Shown: positions 28,076-39,229 of the stretch, one piece after another
Position numbering within the stretch: position 1 is the stretch's first letter
How the letters are laid out: every line of letters begins with the position of its first letter
Position numbers and translations under genes: made by a program
The notes under the pieces: model-generated
The model's database searches: none
What the model was told of the DNA's origin: nothing
The model's input: the letters and a program-made list of their open reading frames with translations, nothing else
From: Planococcus sp. ISL-110
GTDB taxonomy: Bacteria; Bacillota; Bacilli; Bacillales_A; Planococcaceae
Assembly: GCF_018613575.1 (NCBI RefSeq)
Contig: NZ_JAGGPX010000011.1
Location: 41,482 to 105,481, forward strand
Reading direction: 5' to 3'
DNA: 64,000 bases

Positions 28076-30432
28076 TTGCGTTCGATTTCTTCCATAACGT
28101 ACGCTTCGATGATATCCAGTTCTTTGACATCATTGAAGTTTTTGATGGTAATCCCGCATTCGTATCCTTTTGCCACTTCTTTTACATCGTCTTTAAAGCG
28201 TTTTAATGTATCAATTTCGCCTTCAAACACGACGATGCCTTCACGGATGACACGGACGCCGCTGTTTCTTGTGATTTTGCCTTCAGTTACATAGCTGCCG
28301 GCAATTGTTCCGACTTTAGAAACTTTAAACGTGCTGCGAATTTCAGCTTGGCCGATGATTTTTTCTTCAAATTCCGGATCAAGAAGGCCCTTCATAGCGA
28401 ATTCAATTTCTTCAATCACTTTGTAGATAATGCGGTGTAAACGGATATCTACGCCTTCTGCATCAGCAGCGCGTTTCGCGTTTGCATCAGGACGAACGTT
28501 GAACCCGATAACGATAGCATTTGATGCAGCTGCCAATGAAATATCAGATTCTGTGATGGCTCCAGCGCCTGTATGGATGATTTTCACATTAACGCCTTCC
28601 ACATCAATCTTGAGAAGGGACGAAGCCATTGCTTCAACTGCTCCTTGAACGTCAGCTTTGACGATCAAGTTCAATTCCTTCATCTCGCCTTGCTTCAATT
28701 GGTCGAATAAGTTATCAAGGGTTACACGTGTTTTTTCAGAACGTTGAACTTGAAGCGCTGAAGTTGCACGCGTTTCTCCCACTTGGCGAGCCGTTTTCTC
28801 ATCTTCAAAGACGACAAAGCGGTCTCCTGCTTGTGGCACATCATTTAATCCGGTAATTTCAACCGGTGTTGATGGGCCTGCTTCTTTAACGCGGCGGCCG
28901 ATATCAGATACCATGGCGCGAACGCGGCCGAATGTATTTCCGACAACAATCGGATCTCCGACTTTCAATGTACCATCTTGTACAAGAAGAGTAGCTACTG
29001 AACCGCGGCCTTTATCAAGCTCAGCTTCAATAACTGTACCAATTGCACGGCGTGTAGGGTTAGCTTTTAATTCGCCGACCTCTGATACCAATAGGATCAT
29101 TTCAAGCAACGAATCAATGCCATCTCCTTTTAAAGCGGAGATCGGCACGAAAATCGTATCGCCGCCCCAAGCTTCAGGAACCAATCCATGATCAGTCAAT
29201 TCTTGCATAACGCGATCAGGGTTTGCACTTGGCTTATCCATTTTGTTTACCGCAATGATGATCGGAACTTCTGCCGCTTTGGCGTGATTGATTGCTTCAA
29301 CCGTTTGTGGCATAACGCCGTCATCAGCTGCAACAACAATAATCGCAAGGTCTGTCACTTTTGCTCCGCGTGCACGCATTGTCGTAAAGGCTGCGTGTCC
29401 AGGAGTATCAAGGAAAGTGATTTTTTTGCCGTTATCGACAACTTGGTAAGCACCGATATGCTGCGTGATTCCGCCTGCTTCTCCTGCCGTCACTTTCGTA
29501 TGGCGGATAGAGTCAAGCAAAGTCGTTTTACCATGGTCAACGTGTCCCATGATAGTAACTACCGGCGGACGCTCTTGGTTAAGGCTTTCGTCTTCCGGTT
29601 CAAAGTAAACTTCAAGGTCAGTTTTATCTACCAAGATCTCTTCTTCTACTTCAACCTCGTACTCAGCACAGATCAATTCAATCGCATCTTTATCCAGTTC
29701 TTGGTTAATGGTCGCCATTACACCAAGCATAAATAACTTTTTGATGATTTCAGACGGCTCGCGTCCTAATTTTTTCGCCAGTTCAGCAACAGTTAATGAC
29801 TCGCTGAAAGTGATTTTAGCTGGCAAATCTTTTTCTTTTTTAGGCATTGGCGGCAACGGATTTACCGGCTGCTGCTGCTTTCCTTTACGGTTGCGGTTTT
29901 GGAAGCCACTACGGTTTCCGCCGCCTGGACGTCCCGAAGAACGTTGGCCTGGACCTGCCGTAGGCTTAGCTGCTTTTGGTGTGAAGTTCGAACCTGATTT
30001 TGCTGGTGCAGTTGGTCGTTGGCCATTCCCTTGTGAACGGGACTGTCCTTGACTCGGAGCTGCCGCTGGACGTGATTGGCTTTGTCCGGATGGACGCGAC
30101 TGACCAGATTGTGATGGGCGTGACTGCCCTCCCTGGCCTGCTGGCCGTGACTGGCCGCCTTGTGATGGGCGTGATTGTCCCTGGCTTGATGGGCGTGACT
30201 GGCTGCCTTGTGATGGACGTGACTGGCCGCTTTGTGCTGGACGTGATTGCGTTTGTGGACGCTGTCCAGCTGAAGCATTTTTGTAGATGCTGTCTAATTT
30301 CGTTACAGCATTGTCTTCTAATGTAGCCATATGGTTTTGTACGGTAATGTTCAGTTTAGACAACTCATTAATAATCTCTTTACTTGGCTTGTCTACCTTT
30401 TTAGCATATTCATGTACTCGAATTTTGGTCAT
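28072..30432 (-). CDS. infB: Translation initiation factor IF-2
   Basis: IF-2 is the GTPase that brings fMet-tRNA to the 30S subunit and promotes subunit joining. The 786-residue protein has an N-terminal IF2N segment (1-55), a low-complexity tract at 55-195 and a second IF2N (about 205-260). The G domain starts with GHVDHGKTT at 296-304 and is followed by domains II-IV. The tract contains eight QSRP units spaced about 8 residues apart. It overlaps ylxQ by 23 nt; ATG at 30432 follows GGGGGCGAG. Confidence 0.97.
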   Translation of the reverse strand: MTKIRVHEYAKKVDKPSKEIINELSKLNITVQNHMATLEDNAVTKLDSIYKNASAGQRPQTQSRPAQSGQSRPSQGSQSRPSSQGQSRPSQGGQSRPAGQGGQSRPSQSGQSRPSGQSQSRPAAAPSQGQSRSQGNGQRPTAPAKSGSNFTPKAAKPTAGPGQRSSGRPGGGNRSGFQNRNRKGKQQQPVNPLPPMPKKEKDLPAKITFSESLTVAELAKKLGREPSEIIKKLFMLGVMATINQELDKDAIELICAEYEVEVEEEILVDKTDLEVYFEPEDESLNQERPPVVTIMGHVDHGKTTLLDSIRHTKVTAGEAGGITQHIGAYQVVDNGKKITFLDTPGHAAFTTMRARGAKVTDLAIIVVAADDGVMPQTVEAINHAKAAEVPIIIAVNKMDKPSANPDRVMQELTDHGLVPEAWGGDTIFVPISALKGDGIDSLLEMILLVSEVGELKANPTRRAIGTVIEAELDKGRGSVATLLVQDGTLKVGDPIVVGNTFGRVRAMVSDIGRRVKEAGPSTPVEITGLNDVPQAGDRFVVFEDEKTARQVGETRATSALQVQRSEKTRVTLDNLFDQLKQGEMKELNLIVKADVQGAVEAMASSLLKIDVEGVNVKIIHTGAGAITESDISLAAASNAIVIGFNVRPDANAKRAADAEGVDIRLHRIIYKVIEEIEFAMKGLLDPEFEEKIIGQAEIRSTFKVSKVGTIAGSYVTEGKITRNSGVRVIREGIVVFEGEIDTLKRFKDDVKEVAKGYECGITIKNFNDVKELDIIEAYVMEEIERK
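30067..30249 (-). repeat. Tandem 24-bp repeat in infB (QSRP octads)
   Basis: The minus-strand coding sequence for residues 62-122 is an imperfect tandem array whose unit is about 24 bp. The motif QSRP begins at residues 62, 70, 78, 86, 94, 103, 111 and 119. Copy number of such arrays can vary by slippage. Confidence 0.8.
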
Positions 30433-30754
30433 CTGCTCGCCCCCGATTAATTTCTTCGAATAAGCTGGTTATTTTTTTTGCAAACCCTTTATCGGTGATT
30501 GCAATCACTACCCGCTCTTCTTTGCCTATCGCATGTCCCAACTCGAAACGGGATCCAAAAACATGCAGATCCACACCATACGATTTGCATTTGTCTTGCA
30601 ATTTCTTGCTGGTATTGTCTGAAGCGTCTTCAGAGATAATCACTAATTTTGCTTTGCCTTTTCGAACTTCGTTCACGGTCATTTCTTCACCGGAAATCGT
30701 CATTCTTGCACGTGTTGCCAATCCCAGTAATTGAAGAATTTTTTGTTTTGTCAT
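30410..30754 (-). CDS. ylxQ: YlxQ, L7Ae-family RNA-binding protein
   Basis: A 114-residue L7Ae/L30e-fold protein, a family that binds kink-turn RNA. It shows [16 protein letters not shown], a lysine/serine-rich central part and [16 protein letters not shown]. It starts in the ylxR stop codon (TAATG). The precise RNA partner is not established from sequence. Confidence 0.88.
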   Translation of the reverse strand: MTKQKILQLLGLATRARMTISGEEMTVNEVRKGKAKLVIISEDASDNTSKKLQDKCKSYGVDLHVFGSRFELGHAIGKEERVVIAITDKGFAKKITSLFEEINRGRADDQNSST

Positions 30755-31032
30755 TATTTCAACTGCTCTCTAAGAACGACGCGAATTAACTCATCATAGA
30801 TTTCGTCTGGAATCTTGACTTCCAATTGCTTGTCCAGCACTTTCTTTTTACGGGCAGCCGCGATGGCATCTTCCGATTTCGAAAGGTATGCGCCGCGTCC
30901 TGATTTCTTGCCTGTCAAATCGACGGAAACTTCGCCTTCTTTTGAGCGGACAACGCGGATCATTTCTTTTTTAGGATGCATCTCGCCTGTAGCTACACAC
31001 TTCCGTAATGGAATTTTCTTTTGCAGAGCCAA
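30754..31032 (-). CDS. rnpM: YlxR/RnpM, predicted RNase P modulator
   Basis: A 92-residue YlxR-family protein with the conserved RKCVATGE and SGRGAYLSKSEDAI signatures. The B. subtilis homologue was reported to bind RNase P RNA and modulate its activity (from memory). It starts with TTG at 31032, 7 nt after AAGGTG, and lies between nusA and ylxQ in the standard operon order. Confidence 0.9.
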   Translation of the reverse strand: MALQKKIPLRKCVATGEMHPKKEMIRVVRSKEGEVSVDLTGKKSGRGAYLSKSEDAIAAARKKKVLDKQLEVKIPDEIYDELIRVVLREQLK

Positions 31033-31052
31033 CGGACATCACCTTTTCTACA

Positions 31053-32180
31053 TTATTCTTTTTCCTCGTAAAAATCAAAGTCGTCCAGTTCTTCACCGGA
31101 TTCCACTAATTCGATATCAGCGTTCGGGTTCGGGTAAATTCCAAGTTCCCGCGCATCTGTCTCACTCTTAATGTCGATCTTCCAACCGGTTAATTTTGCT
31201 GCCAAACGCGCATTTTGTCCACGTTTGCCGATTGCAAGAGATAATTGATAGTCGGGAACGACAACCGTAGTAGATTTTGCATCTTCATTTACCTGGACAT
31301 CCAATACTTTGGATGGGCTAAGCGCATTTGCTACGAAAACAACCGGCTCTTCAGACCATTCTACAATATCAATTTTTTCTCCACTCAACTCATTAACGAT
31401 TGTCTGTACGCGTCCACCTTTAGAACCAACACATGATCCAACTGGATCGATGTCGTCGCGATGGGCAAAAACAGAGATTTTTGAACGGTCTCCCGCTTCA
31501 CGTGCAATAGACTTAATTTCAACAATGCCATCATAGATTTCAGGTACTTCGTTTTCGAATAAACGGCGAAGCAGCCCTGGATGAGTACGTGAAACAAATA
31601 CTTGCGGCCCGCGCGTTGTGCGCTCCACTTTCGTGATATACACTTTGATGCGGTCATGCGGCTTGTAGTTTTCATTTGGCATTTGCTCTGTCTGTGGCAG
31701 CACAGCTTCAACTTTACCAAGGCCTACATAAAGATTGCGTGCGTCCATTCGTTCAACGATACCATTGACGATATCGTCTGCACGATCAACAAACTCTTCA
31801 AAAATCAAGCCGCGCTCAGCTTCACGGACACGTTGGGTAACCACTTGTTTTGCTGTCTGTGCTGCAATGCGCCCGAAATTGCGTGGCGTCACTTCTTCTT
31901 CCACGACATCTCCAAGCTCGTAAGCCGGGTTGATCACTTTAGCGTCTTCCAAAGAAATGTGAAGGCGTTCATCTTCAACTTCTTCTACGACATCTTTGCG
32001 GGAATAAACCAGCATCGTACCTGTGTTCAAGTTCAAATCTACACGGACATTCTGTGCTTGGTTGAAATTTCGTTTGTATGCCGTAACCAATGCCGCTTCA
32101 ATCGCTTCAATCAGTACTTCACGCGAAATCCCTTTTTGTTTCTCTAATACTTCAAAAGCATCCAATAACTCACTGCTCAT
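31053..32180 (-). CDS. nusA: Transcription termination/antitermination factor NusA
   Basis: NusA binds RNA polymerase and nascent RNA and controls pausing and intrinsic termination. The 375-residue protein has an N-terminal polymerase-binding domain (1-130), an S1 domain (about 135-200) and two KH domains ([17 protein letters not shown] and [14 protein letters not shown]). It is the short Firmicutes form without the C-terminal repeats. The start at 32180 follows GGGAG 8 nt upstream; the longer frame lacks a site. Confidence 0.97.
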   Translation of the reverse strand: MSSELLDAFEVLEKQKGISREVLIEAIEAALVTAYKRNFNQAQNVRVDLNLNTGTMLVYSRKDVVEEVEDERLHISLEDAKVINPAYELGDVVEEEVTPRNFGRIAAQTAKQVVTQRVREAERGLIFEEFVDRADDIVNGIVERMDARNLYVGLGKVEAVLPQTEQMPNENYKPHDRIKVYITKVERTTRGPQVFVSRTHPGLLRRLFENEVPEIYDGIVEIKSIAREAGDRSKISVFAHRDDIDPVGSCVGSKGGRVQTIVNELSGEKIDIVEWSEEPVVFVANALSPSKVLDVQVNEDAKSTTVVVPDYQLSLAIGKRGQNARLAAKLTGWKIDIKSETDARELGIYPNPNADIELVESGEELDDFDFYEEKE

Positions 32181-32200
32181 ATTATTCACTCCCAGGTTCT

Positions 32201-32686
32201 TCAATCAGGTTTCACAGAAAAATCAATGGCCAATCGGATAACTGCAATCTTCTCTTTTGCAATGTTGATTATTTTTCTGCGTGTTTTGATTTTAATTTCA
32301 ATTTCCACTTGTTGATCATCATAGGACTTTAAGTAGCCCTCGAACTCTTTTGCATCTTCAACCGGCTCATAGGTCTTGATGTAAATAAATTTACCCATAG
32401 CTTTTTCAAAATCTTCTTCTTTCTTTAATGGGCGTTCTGCACCTGGTGAAGAAACTTCCAGGAAGTAGTTTTGTTCAATTGGATCTAGCTGATCCAGGAT
32501 TTCACTTAACTTTTCACTTACCAGCGCACATTGATCAATATCAATGGGTGCTTTCGGATTGTCCACATATACTCGTAAAAACCAGTCGCGGCCTTCTTTT
32601 AAGAATTCCACATCTACGAGTTCCAGTTCTAATTCACTGGTGATGGGCTGTACTATCTTCTCGATTTGTTCTGTAATTTTGCTCAT
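32201..32686 (-). CDS. rimP: Ribosome maturation factor RimP
   Basis: RimP (YlxS) assists 30S assembly and binds S12. The 161-residue protein has the two-domain layout with LRVYVDNPKAPIDIDQC and the conserved LEVSSPGAERPLKKEEDF. It is the first gene of the nusA-infB operon; its promoter and an attenuator-like hairpin lie just upstream. Confidence 0.95.
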   Translation of the reverse strand: MSKITEQIEKIVQPITSELELELVDVEFLKEGRDWFLRVYVDNPKAPIDIDQCALVSEKLSEILDQLDPIEQNYFLEVSSPGAERPLKKEEDFEKAMGKFIYIKTYEPVEDAKEFEGYLKSYDDQQVEIEIKIKTRRKIINIAKEKIAVIRLAIDFSVKPD

Positions 32687-32715
32687 ACATGCCTCCCGCC
32701 AATTTTAAGCCATAA

Positions 32716-32749
32716 CAAACAGAAAAGAGCGGGAGAACCCACTCTTCTG
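32716..32749 (-). terminator. Attenuator-like hairpin in the rimP-nusA leader
   Basis: On the minus strand GAGTGGG (32744-32738) pairs with CCCGCTC (32733-32727), including one wobble, with a short imperfect extension at the base. The T tract is interrupted (TTTTCTGTTTG). The hairpin lies downstream of the predicted start site at about 32772, so it would act on the operon's own leader as well as on polC readthrough. Confidence 0.6.
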
Positions 32750-32778
32750 CGACAGAGCTATCAGTAAATGTTACTACA

Positions 32779-32807
32779 ATAATACCACAAACAGCGCCGT
32801 GGTGCAA
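32779..32807 (-). promoter_or_regulatory. Promoter of the rimP-nusA-infB operon
   Basis: Minus strand TTGCAC (32802-32807), 17 bp, TATTAT (32779-32784), starting right after the polC stop codon at 32812. Confidence 0.6.
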
Positions 32808-32811
32808 CTGG

Positions 32812-35800
32812 CTAGAACAAGGACAGCTGGTTGGCTTCAGGCATCCCCTCGAGGCAACCAAGATCGTCCATGTATTCGATGATTGTTTTTGAAACACGGC
32901 CTCGCTGCTGCAGGTCTTCCTTGGACAGGAATTCCCCATGCTCACGCGCAGCAACGATCGATTTCGCCGCGTTGGTCCCTAATCCCGGAATAGCATTGAA
33001 CGGCGGGATCAGGCTGTTGCCGTCAATGATAAACTGATCGGCAGATGATTTATACAGATCTACCTTCTGGAAGGTAAAGCCGCGCTCCACCATTTCCAGC
33101 GTCAGTTCCAGGACCGTCAATAAGTTTTTCTCTTTTGTCGATGCTTCCAATCCTTTGGCATTGATTTCATCAATTTTGGCACGGATGGCATGCGATCCTT
33201 TGGCCATGGCATTAACATCGAAATCCTCGGCACGGACTGTGAAATAAGCTGCATAATAAAGAACTGGAAAATGCACTTTAAAGTAAGCGATCCGCACAGC
33301 CATCAGCACGTAGGCAGCGGCGTGCGCTTTCGGGAACATGTACTTGATTTTTTTGCAGGATTCAATGTACCAGTTCGGTACGCCTTCTTTTTTCATCGCT
33401 TCTTCAAACTCAGGCGTCAAGCCTTTCCCTTTACGGACAGATTCCATAATTTTGAACGCCAACGAAGATTCAAGACCCTGGTAAATCAGGTAGACCATGA
33501 TGTCATCTCGGCAGCCGATGACATCGGACAACTGGCAAGTTCCGTTTTGGATCAATTCCTGCGCATTGCTCAGCCATACGTCCGTTCCGTGGGAAAGCCC
33601 GGATATCTGGACCAGCTCGGAGAACGTATTCGGTTTTGTTTCTTCAAGCATCTGGCGCACAAAGCGCGTACCAAATTCCGGTATGCCAAGCGTTCCGGTC
33701 TTGCAGCCGATCTGCTCTTTGGTGACTCCGAGCGATTCTGGACCGGCGAAAATTTTCATCACTTCCGGATCATCGGTTGGGATGGTCTTCGGATCGATGC
33801 CGGACAGATCCTGGAGCATGCGGATCACTGTCGGATCATCGTGCCCGAGTATGTCCAGCTTCAGTAAATTATCGTGGATCGAATGGAAATCAAAATGGGT
33901 CGTTTTCCATTCTGAGTCCTGGGCATCTGCCGGAAACTGAATCGGCGTGAAGTCATAGATGTCCATGTAATCCGGGACCACAATGATTCCTCCCGGATGC
34001 TGTCCAGTGCTGCGCTTAACACCCGAACACCCCTGCACAAGCCGATCGATTTCTGCGCCCCGGAGCGTCATATCCCGGTCGTTGGCATAGCCCCGAACAT
34101 AGCCATAGGCTGTTTTTTCTGCAACTGTCCCGATGGTTCCTGCACGGAAAACATTATCTTCCCCGAACAATTCCTTCGTATAATTGTGGGCTTTTGACTG
34201 ATATTCACCACTGAAGTTCAAATCGATATCCGGAACTTTATCTCCTTTAAATCCTAAGAAGGTTTCGAAAGGAATATCCTGGCCTTCTTTTTGATATGGA
34301 ACATCGCAATCCGGACAATTTTTGTCGTTCAAATCAAATCCGGAGCTGACTGAACCGTCATCGAAGAACTCAGATTTTTTGCATTTTCTGCAAATATAAT
34401 GCGGTGGCAACGGGTTTACTTCGGTTATTTCCGTCAATGTCGCGACCAGCGAAGAACCGACTGATCCACGTGAACCAACCAGATAGCCATCATCCAGTGA
34501 TTTTTTCACGAGTTTGTGTGAGATCAAGTAGATAACCGCAAATCCGTGCCCGATGATGGACTTTAGTTCTTTTTCAATGCGGGCTTCCACGATTTCAGGT
34601 AAAGTCGGACCATAAATTTGATGAGCCATTCCGTAGCTTAACTCCCGGACTTCTTCGTCAGCGCCTTCAATCTTTGGCGTGTACAATTCATCTTTAATCG
34701 GCTTAACAACATCGATCATCTCGGAGATTTTCACAGAGTTCCCAATGACAAGCTCATGTGCCGTTTCGCTGCCAAGAAAATCAAAAGCGTCCAGCATTTC
34801 ATTGGTTGTTCTAAAATGCACCTTTGGCAACTTGTGGCGGTTAAGCGGGTTTGCTCCGCCTTGAGATCCAACCAGCACCTGACGGAAAATAGCATCTGTT
34901 TCATCCAAGTAATGGACATTTCCGGTGGCAACCAGCGGAATTTCCAATTTACGGCTGATTTTAACCAGTTTGCGGATAATGTCTTCCAGATTCCACTCAT
35001 CCCTAATCATTTCCCGTTCAATCAAATGGGAATAGACTTCTTTTGGATGCACTTCCAGGTAATCATAGAATTGCGCCGTTTTTTCAACTTCCTCCATCGA
35101 CTTTTGCATGACCGCTTCAAAAACTTCGCCTTTGTCGCAGCCAGAGCCGACCAGCAGCCCTTTCCGATGCCTTTGCAGCAGTGAACGCGGAATGCGTGGA
35201 ACCCGGTAGAAATAATCAATATGTGACGCAGAAACAAGCTTAAAAAGATTTTTCAGCCCTTCATCATTTTGCGCCAATAGCGTGCAATGCGTCGGCCGCG
35301 AACGCTTGTAAGCATCGCCGCTCCCAACATAATCGTTGAGTTGGTCATGGTACAGGATGCCTTTTTGGTCTGCTTCCTTTAATAGATAGGTCAATAAATA
35401 CGAAGTCGCTTCAGTATCATAGATGGCCCGGTGATGCTGGGTCAAATCAATGCCGAATTTTTTGGCTAATGTGTTCAACCGGTGATTTTTCAATTCTGGA
35501 TGAAGCATACGCGCCAGTTCGAGTGTATCAATGGTTGCGTGCTTCTTATCGATGCCAAACTTCTTATAGCAAACATACAGGAAGCCCATATCGAATGACG
35601 CGTTGTGGGCAACCATGATATGGTCGCCTGCCCATTCGTGGTATTTGCGGATCACTTCTTCCACTTCCGGAGCATTTTTCACCATGTCGTCGGTAATGCC
35701 GGTCAAATCAACCGTCGTGGATGATAGTTCATGATGCGGATTGGCGAAGCTCTCGAACTTATCAATGATCTGGCCGCCTTTGATCTTCACTGCAGCGAGT

Positions 35801-37119
35801 TCGATGATGGTATCGTAGACGGCGGACAAGCCCGTTGTCTCCAAATCGAAAACGACAAAAGTTTCTTCTTCGAGTAAAGCATGGCGCTCTTCGTAGGCAA
35901 TCGGTACGCCATCATCCACTAAGTTTGCTTCCAGCCCAAAAATCGCTTTAATGCCATGCTTTTTGCTAGCAGCATAGGCATCCGGGAAGGATTGTACACC
36001 GGCGTGGTCTGTAATTGCGATGGCCGGATGCCCCCATTTCGCCGCTCGGCTGACCAGCGCTTCAACGGGCGAAACTGCATCCATTTGGCTCATCGGTGTA
36101 TGCAGATGCAGCTCGACGCGTTTTTCTTCAGCTGTATCCCGTCGGAGTTCGGGCTTGATTTCCACCATATCCTGCGCCATCATCACCAAATCGCGTACAA
36201 AAGTATCAGTTTGGATCGAGCCGCGCGCTTTCAGCCACATGCCTTTTTTGGCATTTGCCATCAACTCGGCATCTTCCTTGTCACGCGAGAACATCTTCAC
36301 GAGAATTGAATCTGTGTAGTCGGTGATTTTAACTGTCAGCAGCGAGCGCCCACTCCGAAGCTCTCTCACTTCTGTATCAAAGACATAGCCTTCGATCGTC
36401 ACGCGGCGTTCTTCGTCGACAATGGATTTGATCTCGGAAATCGTTTCATCCGGTTTGATGGCACTCCCCATCTGGAATGGCCCTGATGGCGTGCCATTCT
36501 CTTTACGGTCAGTTTCCCGTTTCTTCATATCCGATAGCGCTTTTTGCGCCATCTGCTCTTCTTCCCTCAGACGTTCTGCCATGAACGCTTCATGAGCGGC
36601 TTCCTGGTTTTCGTCTGACAGTTGGAAATCGACGGCGACATGAGGAAAACCAAATTGCAGGTAGACTGCAGCCAGCTTATCGCTGTATTTTGATTTTAAT
36701 GCCATCATTTCGTGCTGGTGATTGCATTGCAATAGCAGTTTGTTGCCGTTCCATACAGGCGCCTGTGACAACAGCCGCTCGCGCAGTGGCGGCGCCATGT
36801 CTGCCAGTTCTTCAACGGCGTATTTCCAGTAGGCCATGACCTGCTCTTCCTGGGCTGAATCCTGTGCAGACTCAATATTCAATTGAATAGAAGCAATTGG
36901 GGAAAACGTGCTATATAGCCGTTCCTTTAATAATAAGTATAGTTCGATCGGCAGGATGCCTTTCAGTTTCACAAGAAATTTCCAGGACCGCTCTTTTTTA
37001 TGGACGGTCATCCGTGTCAGTTCAGCCTCTTCGAAAAAGGGCATATGAACATCGTCCGTTAAATCGAGATGCTGAAGCAGCATTTTAAACCGCATCTTAG
37101 GATCTTGCTGGTTTGTCAT
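32812..37119 (-). CDS. polC: DNA polymerase III PolC-type alpha subunit
   Basis: PolC is the main replicative polymerase of low-G+C Gram-positives. The 1435-residue protein has the family's usual length and order: N-terminal domains, an OB fold (about 235-320), a PHP domain starting near 335 ([15 protein letters not shown]) that is interrupted by the DEDD proofreading exonuclease ([10 protein letters not shown] from 421), then a zinc-binding segment (CRKCKKSEF) and the palm with PDIDLNF. ATG at 37119 follows AAGGGG. It lies after proS, which has its own terminator. Confidence 0.98.
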   Translation of the reverse strand: MTNQQDPKMRFKMLLQHLDLTDDVHMPFFEEAELTRMTVHKKERSWKFLVKLKGILPIELYLLLKERLYSTFSPIASIQLNIESAQDSAQEEQVMAYWKYAVEELADMAPPLRERLLSQAPVWNGNKLLLQCNHQHEMMALKSKYSDKLAAVYLQFGFPHVAVDFQLSDENQEAAHEAFMAERLREEEQMAQKALSDMKKRETDRKENGTPSGPFQMGSAIKPDETISEIKSIVDEERRVTIEGYVFDTEVRELRSGRSLLTVKITDYTDSILVKMFSRDKEDAELMANAKKGMWLKARGSIQTDTFVRDLVMMAQDMVEIKPELRRDTAEEKRVELHLHTPMSQMDAVSPVEALVSRAAKWGHPAIAITDHAGVQSFPDAYAASKKHGIKAIFGLEANLVDDGVPIAYEERHALLEEETFVVFDLETTGLSAVYDTIIELAAVKIKGGQIIDKFESFANPHHELSSTTVDLTGITDDMVKNAPEVEEVIRKYHEWAGDHIMVAHNASFDMGFLYVCYKKFGIDKKHATIDTLELARMLHPELKNHRLNTLAKKFGIDLTQHHRAIYDTEATSYLLTYLLKEADQKGILYHDQLNDYVGSGDAYKRSRPTHCTLLAQNDEGLKNLFKLVSASHIDYFYRVPRIPRSLLQRHRKGLLVGSGCDKGEVFEAVMQKSMEEVEKTAQFYDYLEVHPKEVYSHLIEREMIRDEWNLEDIIRKLVKISRKLEIPLVATGNVHYLDETDAIFRQVLVGSQGGANPLNRHKLPKVHFRTTNEMLDAFDFLGSETAHELVIGNSVKISEMIDVVKPIKDELYTPKIEGADEEVRELSYGMAHQIYGPTLPEIVEARIEKELKSIIGHGFAVIYLISHKLVKKSLDDGYLVGSRGSVGSSLVATLTEITEVNPLPPHYICRKCKKSEFFDDGSVSSGFDLNDKNCPDCDVPYQKEGQDIPFETFLGFKGDKVPDIDLNFSGEYQSKAHNYTKELFGEDNVFRAGTIGTVAEKTAYGYVRGYANDRDMTLRGAEIDRLVQGCSGVKRSTGQHPGGIIVVPDYMDIYDFTPIQFPADAQDSEWKTTHFDFHSIHDNLLKLDILGHDDPTVIRMLQDLSGIDPKTIPTDDPEVMKIFAGPESLGVTKEQIGCKTGTLGIPEFGTRFVRQMLEETKPNTFSELVQISGLSHGTDVWLSNAQELIQNGTCQLSDVIGCRDDIMVYLIYQGLESSLAFKIMESVRKGKGLTPEFEEAMKKEGVPNWYIESCKKIKYMFPKAHAAAYVLMAVRIAYFKVHFPVLYYAAYFTVRAEDFDVNAMAKGSHAIRAKIDEINAKGLEASTKEKNLLTVLELTLEMVERGFTFQKVDLYKSSADQFIIDGNSLIPPFNAIPGLGTNAAKSIVAAREHGEFLSKEDLQQRGRVSKTIIEYMDDLGCLEGMPEANQLSLF

Positions 37120-37369
37120 AATTATCCCCTTCGTGGTGGTGATTTAAGAAAAAAATCTGAAGAAATCGCTCCAGGCGGATGCTTTCAGGCCCGCGGGATA
37201 ACGATGTGTCGAAATCCATTCGGGCATAAGCCCTAATTGGTTCGGCGCAGGCCCGCAGGAAAGCGGAGCTGGTTTACGGAATACCCACAACAGAATAGTA
37301 CCTACTATAAATAATTAGTTCAACTTAATACAGCAAGAACTAAAAACTATATTTCCAGAAGCAAGCAGA
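37120..37369. repeat. Intergenic element upstream of polC
   Basis: A 250-bp gap with no coding frame. The part at 37170-37280 is G+C-rich with GCCCGCGGG- and GCCCGCAGG-like words. It shares three ordered words with the 47 kb gap: TTCGGCGCAG (37241-37250), GGTTTACGGA (37271-37280, one base different) and ATTAGTTCAACTTA (37314-37327). It also shares CGGGCATAAG (37221-37230) with the 10 kb gap. It is probably a degenerate member of a dispersed family. I see no convincing polC promoter within it. Confidence 0.5.
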
Positions 37370-37404
37370 AAAAGAAAGGAAAGTACATAATGTACTTTCC
37401 TTTC
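37370..37404 (-). terminator. Terminator after proS
   Basis: GAAAGGAAAGTACA at 37374-37387 pairs with TGTACTTTCCTTTC at 37391-37404, a perfect 14-bp stem followed by T residues on the minus strand. Confidence 0.85.
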
Positions 37405-37423
37405 ATCATATCAGATTTTGCTG

Positions 37424-39127
37424 TTATTTTTTAAAAAACTGCTGCAATTGATCGAGCAATTCTTCACGCGTCCATTCGAACGTTTCACCTGTCCGCCGTA
37501 TTTTGACTTCCAGTATTCCTTCAGCCGCTTTTTTGCCGATGGTGATGCGGATTGGCAAACCGATCAAATCTGCATCTGTGAACTTCACGCCCGCACGTTC
37601 CTTGCGATCATCGAGCAGCACTTCGTAGCGATTGGATTTCAATAGTTCATGGAGTTCTTCACCAAGCTCACGTTGTGCATCATCTTTGACGTTTACCGGC
37701 ACAAGATGGACCTCATAAGGTGCCACAACATCCGGCCAAGTAAAGCCGTTGTCGTCTTGGAACTGCTCAGCGACCGCTGCCATGACACGTGATACGCCGA
37801 TTCCGTAGCACCCCATAATGTAAGGCATCGCTCTGCCCTGGTCGTTCAGGAATGTGCCTTTCAGCGGAATGCTGTAGGTCGTGCCCAATTTAAAGATGTG
37901 GCCGACTTCAATTCCTTTAGCAAATTGAATTGTCCCTTGCCCATCAGGAGAAGCATCTCCTTCCTGGACAAAGCGCAGGTCATGATAAGCAGGGACCGTA
38001 AAGTCTTTTCCAGGAGTGACGTTCTTATAATGATAGCCGCTTTCGTTGGCGCCGGTTATTCCGTTGACCATGTTTTCAACAGCATGGTCTGCAAACAGAC
38101 GAATTTCTTCCGGCAGGTTGATCGGGCCCAAAGAGCCGATATCGCAAGATAATAATTGCTGAACTTCTTCCGGCGTCGCCATTTCGATGACTTTGGCGCC
38201 CGTTGCATGTTTGACTTTGACGTCATTGATATCATGATCGCCTCTGGCCAAAACGATGACCAATTCACCATCCGCTTTAAAGACCAAAGTTTTGATGCAT
38301 TTTTCAGCAGTGGTTTCGAGGAAATCCGCCACATCAGAAATGGTATTTTTGCCAGGTGTCGACACTTTTTCCATCGCTTCAGGTGTTTCGCCTGAGACAG
38401 GATAAGCTACATTGACTGCGGCCATTTCGATATTGGCTGCATAGGAGGAGCTGTCGGAATAAGCAATTGTATCTTCTCCAATTTCCGACAATACCATGAA
38501 TTCATGGTTGTCTTTTCCGCCGATGGCACCCGAATCCGCTATGACTGCCCGAAAATTCAAGCCTAGGCGCGTAAAGATGTTGGTATAAGCCTGCATCATT
38601 ACGTCATAGGTTTCATCCAGGCTTTCAGGAGTGGCATGGAACGAATAAGCGTCTTTCATGAGGAATTCACGGCCGCGCAATAAACCAAAGCGCGGGCGTT
38701 TTTCGTCTCTGAACTTCGATTGAATCTGGAACAGGTTCAGAGGAAGCTTTTTGTAAGACTTAATTTCATCGCGCAGCAGGCTGGTGATCACTTCTTCATG
38801 CGTTGCACCTAAAGCAAATTCACGGTCATTGCGGTCTTTCAAACGCATCAATTCGTCGCCGTATGAATACCAGCGTCCGGATTCCTGCCATAATTCGGCC
38901 TGCTGCAATGCAGGCATAAAGATTTCAACGCTATTCGCAGCTTCCATTTCTTCACGGATGACGGTCTCAACTTTTTGCAGAACGCGCTTGCCGAGTGGCA
39001 GGAAAGAGTAGATGCCGCTGGTGTTTTGGCGGATAAAGCCTGCGCGTAATAGGAGCTGATGCGATTTCACTTCTGCATCGGCTGGAGTTTCACGTAAGGT
39101 AGGGATAAAAGTTGCTGTTTGTTTCAT
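37424..39127 (-). CDS. proS: Prolyl-tRNA synthetase
   Basis: A class II aminoacyl-tRNA synthetase of the bacterial type, 567 residues. Motif 2 region [21 protein letters not shown] is split across the catalytic core. An editing insertion domain lies at about 220-410 ([19 protein letters not shown]), and the anticodon-binding domain is C-terminal. The start at 39127 follows GAGGTG; a GTG 12 nt upstream lies in the ribosome site. The leader is only about 100 nt, too short for a T-box. Confidence 0.96.
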   Translation of the reverse strand: MKQTATFIPTLRETPADAEVKSHQLLLRAGFIRQNTSGIYSFLPLGKRVLQKVETVIREEMEAANSVEIFMPALQQAELWQESGRWYSYGDELMRLKDRNDREFALGATHEEVITSLLRDEIKSYKKLPLNLFQIQSKFRDEKRPRFGLLRGREFLMKDAYSFHATPESLDETYDVMMQAYTNIFTRLGLNFRAVIADSGAIGGKDNHEFMVLSEIGEDTIAYSDSSSYAANIEMAAVNVAYPVSGETPEAMEKVSTPGKNTISDVADFLETTAEKCIKTLVFKADGELVIVLARGDHDINDVKVKHATGAKVIEMATPEEVQQLLSCDIGSLGPINLPEEIRLFADHAVENMVNGITGANESGYHYKNVTPGKDFTVPAYHDLRFVQEGDASPDGQGTIQFAKGIEVGHIFKLGTTYSIPLKGTFLNDQGRAMPYIMGCYGIGVSRVMAAVAEQFQDDNGFTWPDVVAPYEVHLVPVNVKDDAQRELGEELHELLKSNRYEVLLDDRKERAGVKFTDADLIGLPIRITIGKKAAEGILEVKIRRTGETFEWTREELLDQLQQFFKK

Positions 39128-39181
39128 TCCGGAATACACCTCGACTGACTATAGGATTTTTATTGACGAATTAAAAGTTCA

Positions 39182-39207
39182 GGACAGGCAAAATTAGCTG
39201 CCTGTCC
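39182..39207 (-). terminator. Hairpin between rseP and proS
   Basis: GGACAGGCA at 39182-39190 and TGCCTGTCC at 39199-39207 form a perfect 9-bp stem with an 8-nt loop. The minus-strand tail is TGAACTTTTAATT, a weak T tract, so it may be a poor terminator or just leader structure for proS. Confidence 0.4.
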
Positions 39208-39229
39208 GGTAATGCTCGATCGCTTATAA

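Noticed and set aside
33190-33867. A 225-codon plus-strand open frame opposite polC
   Set aside because: It lies wholly within the conserved polymerase core on the other strand and has no promoter or family signature.
39128-39229. T-box leader for proS
   Set aside because: The leader is about 100 nt and has no specifier loop or T-box sequence. It holds only a 9-bp hairpin.
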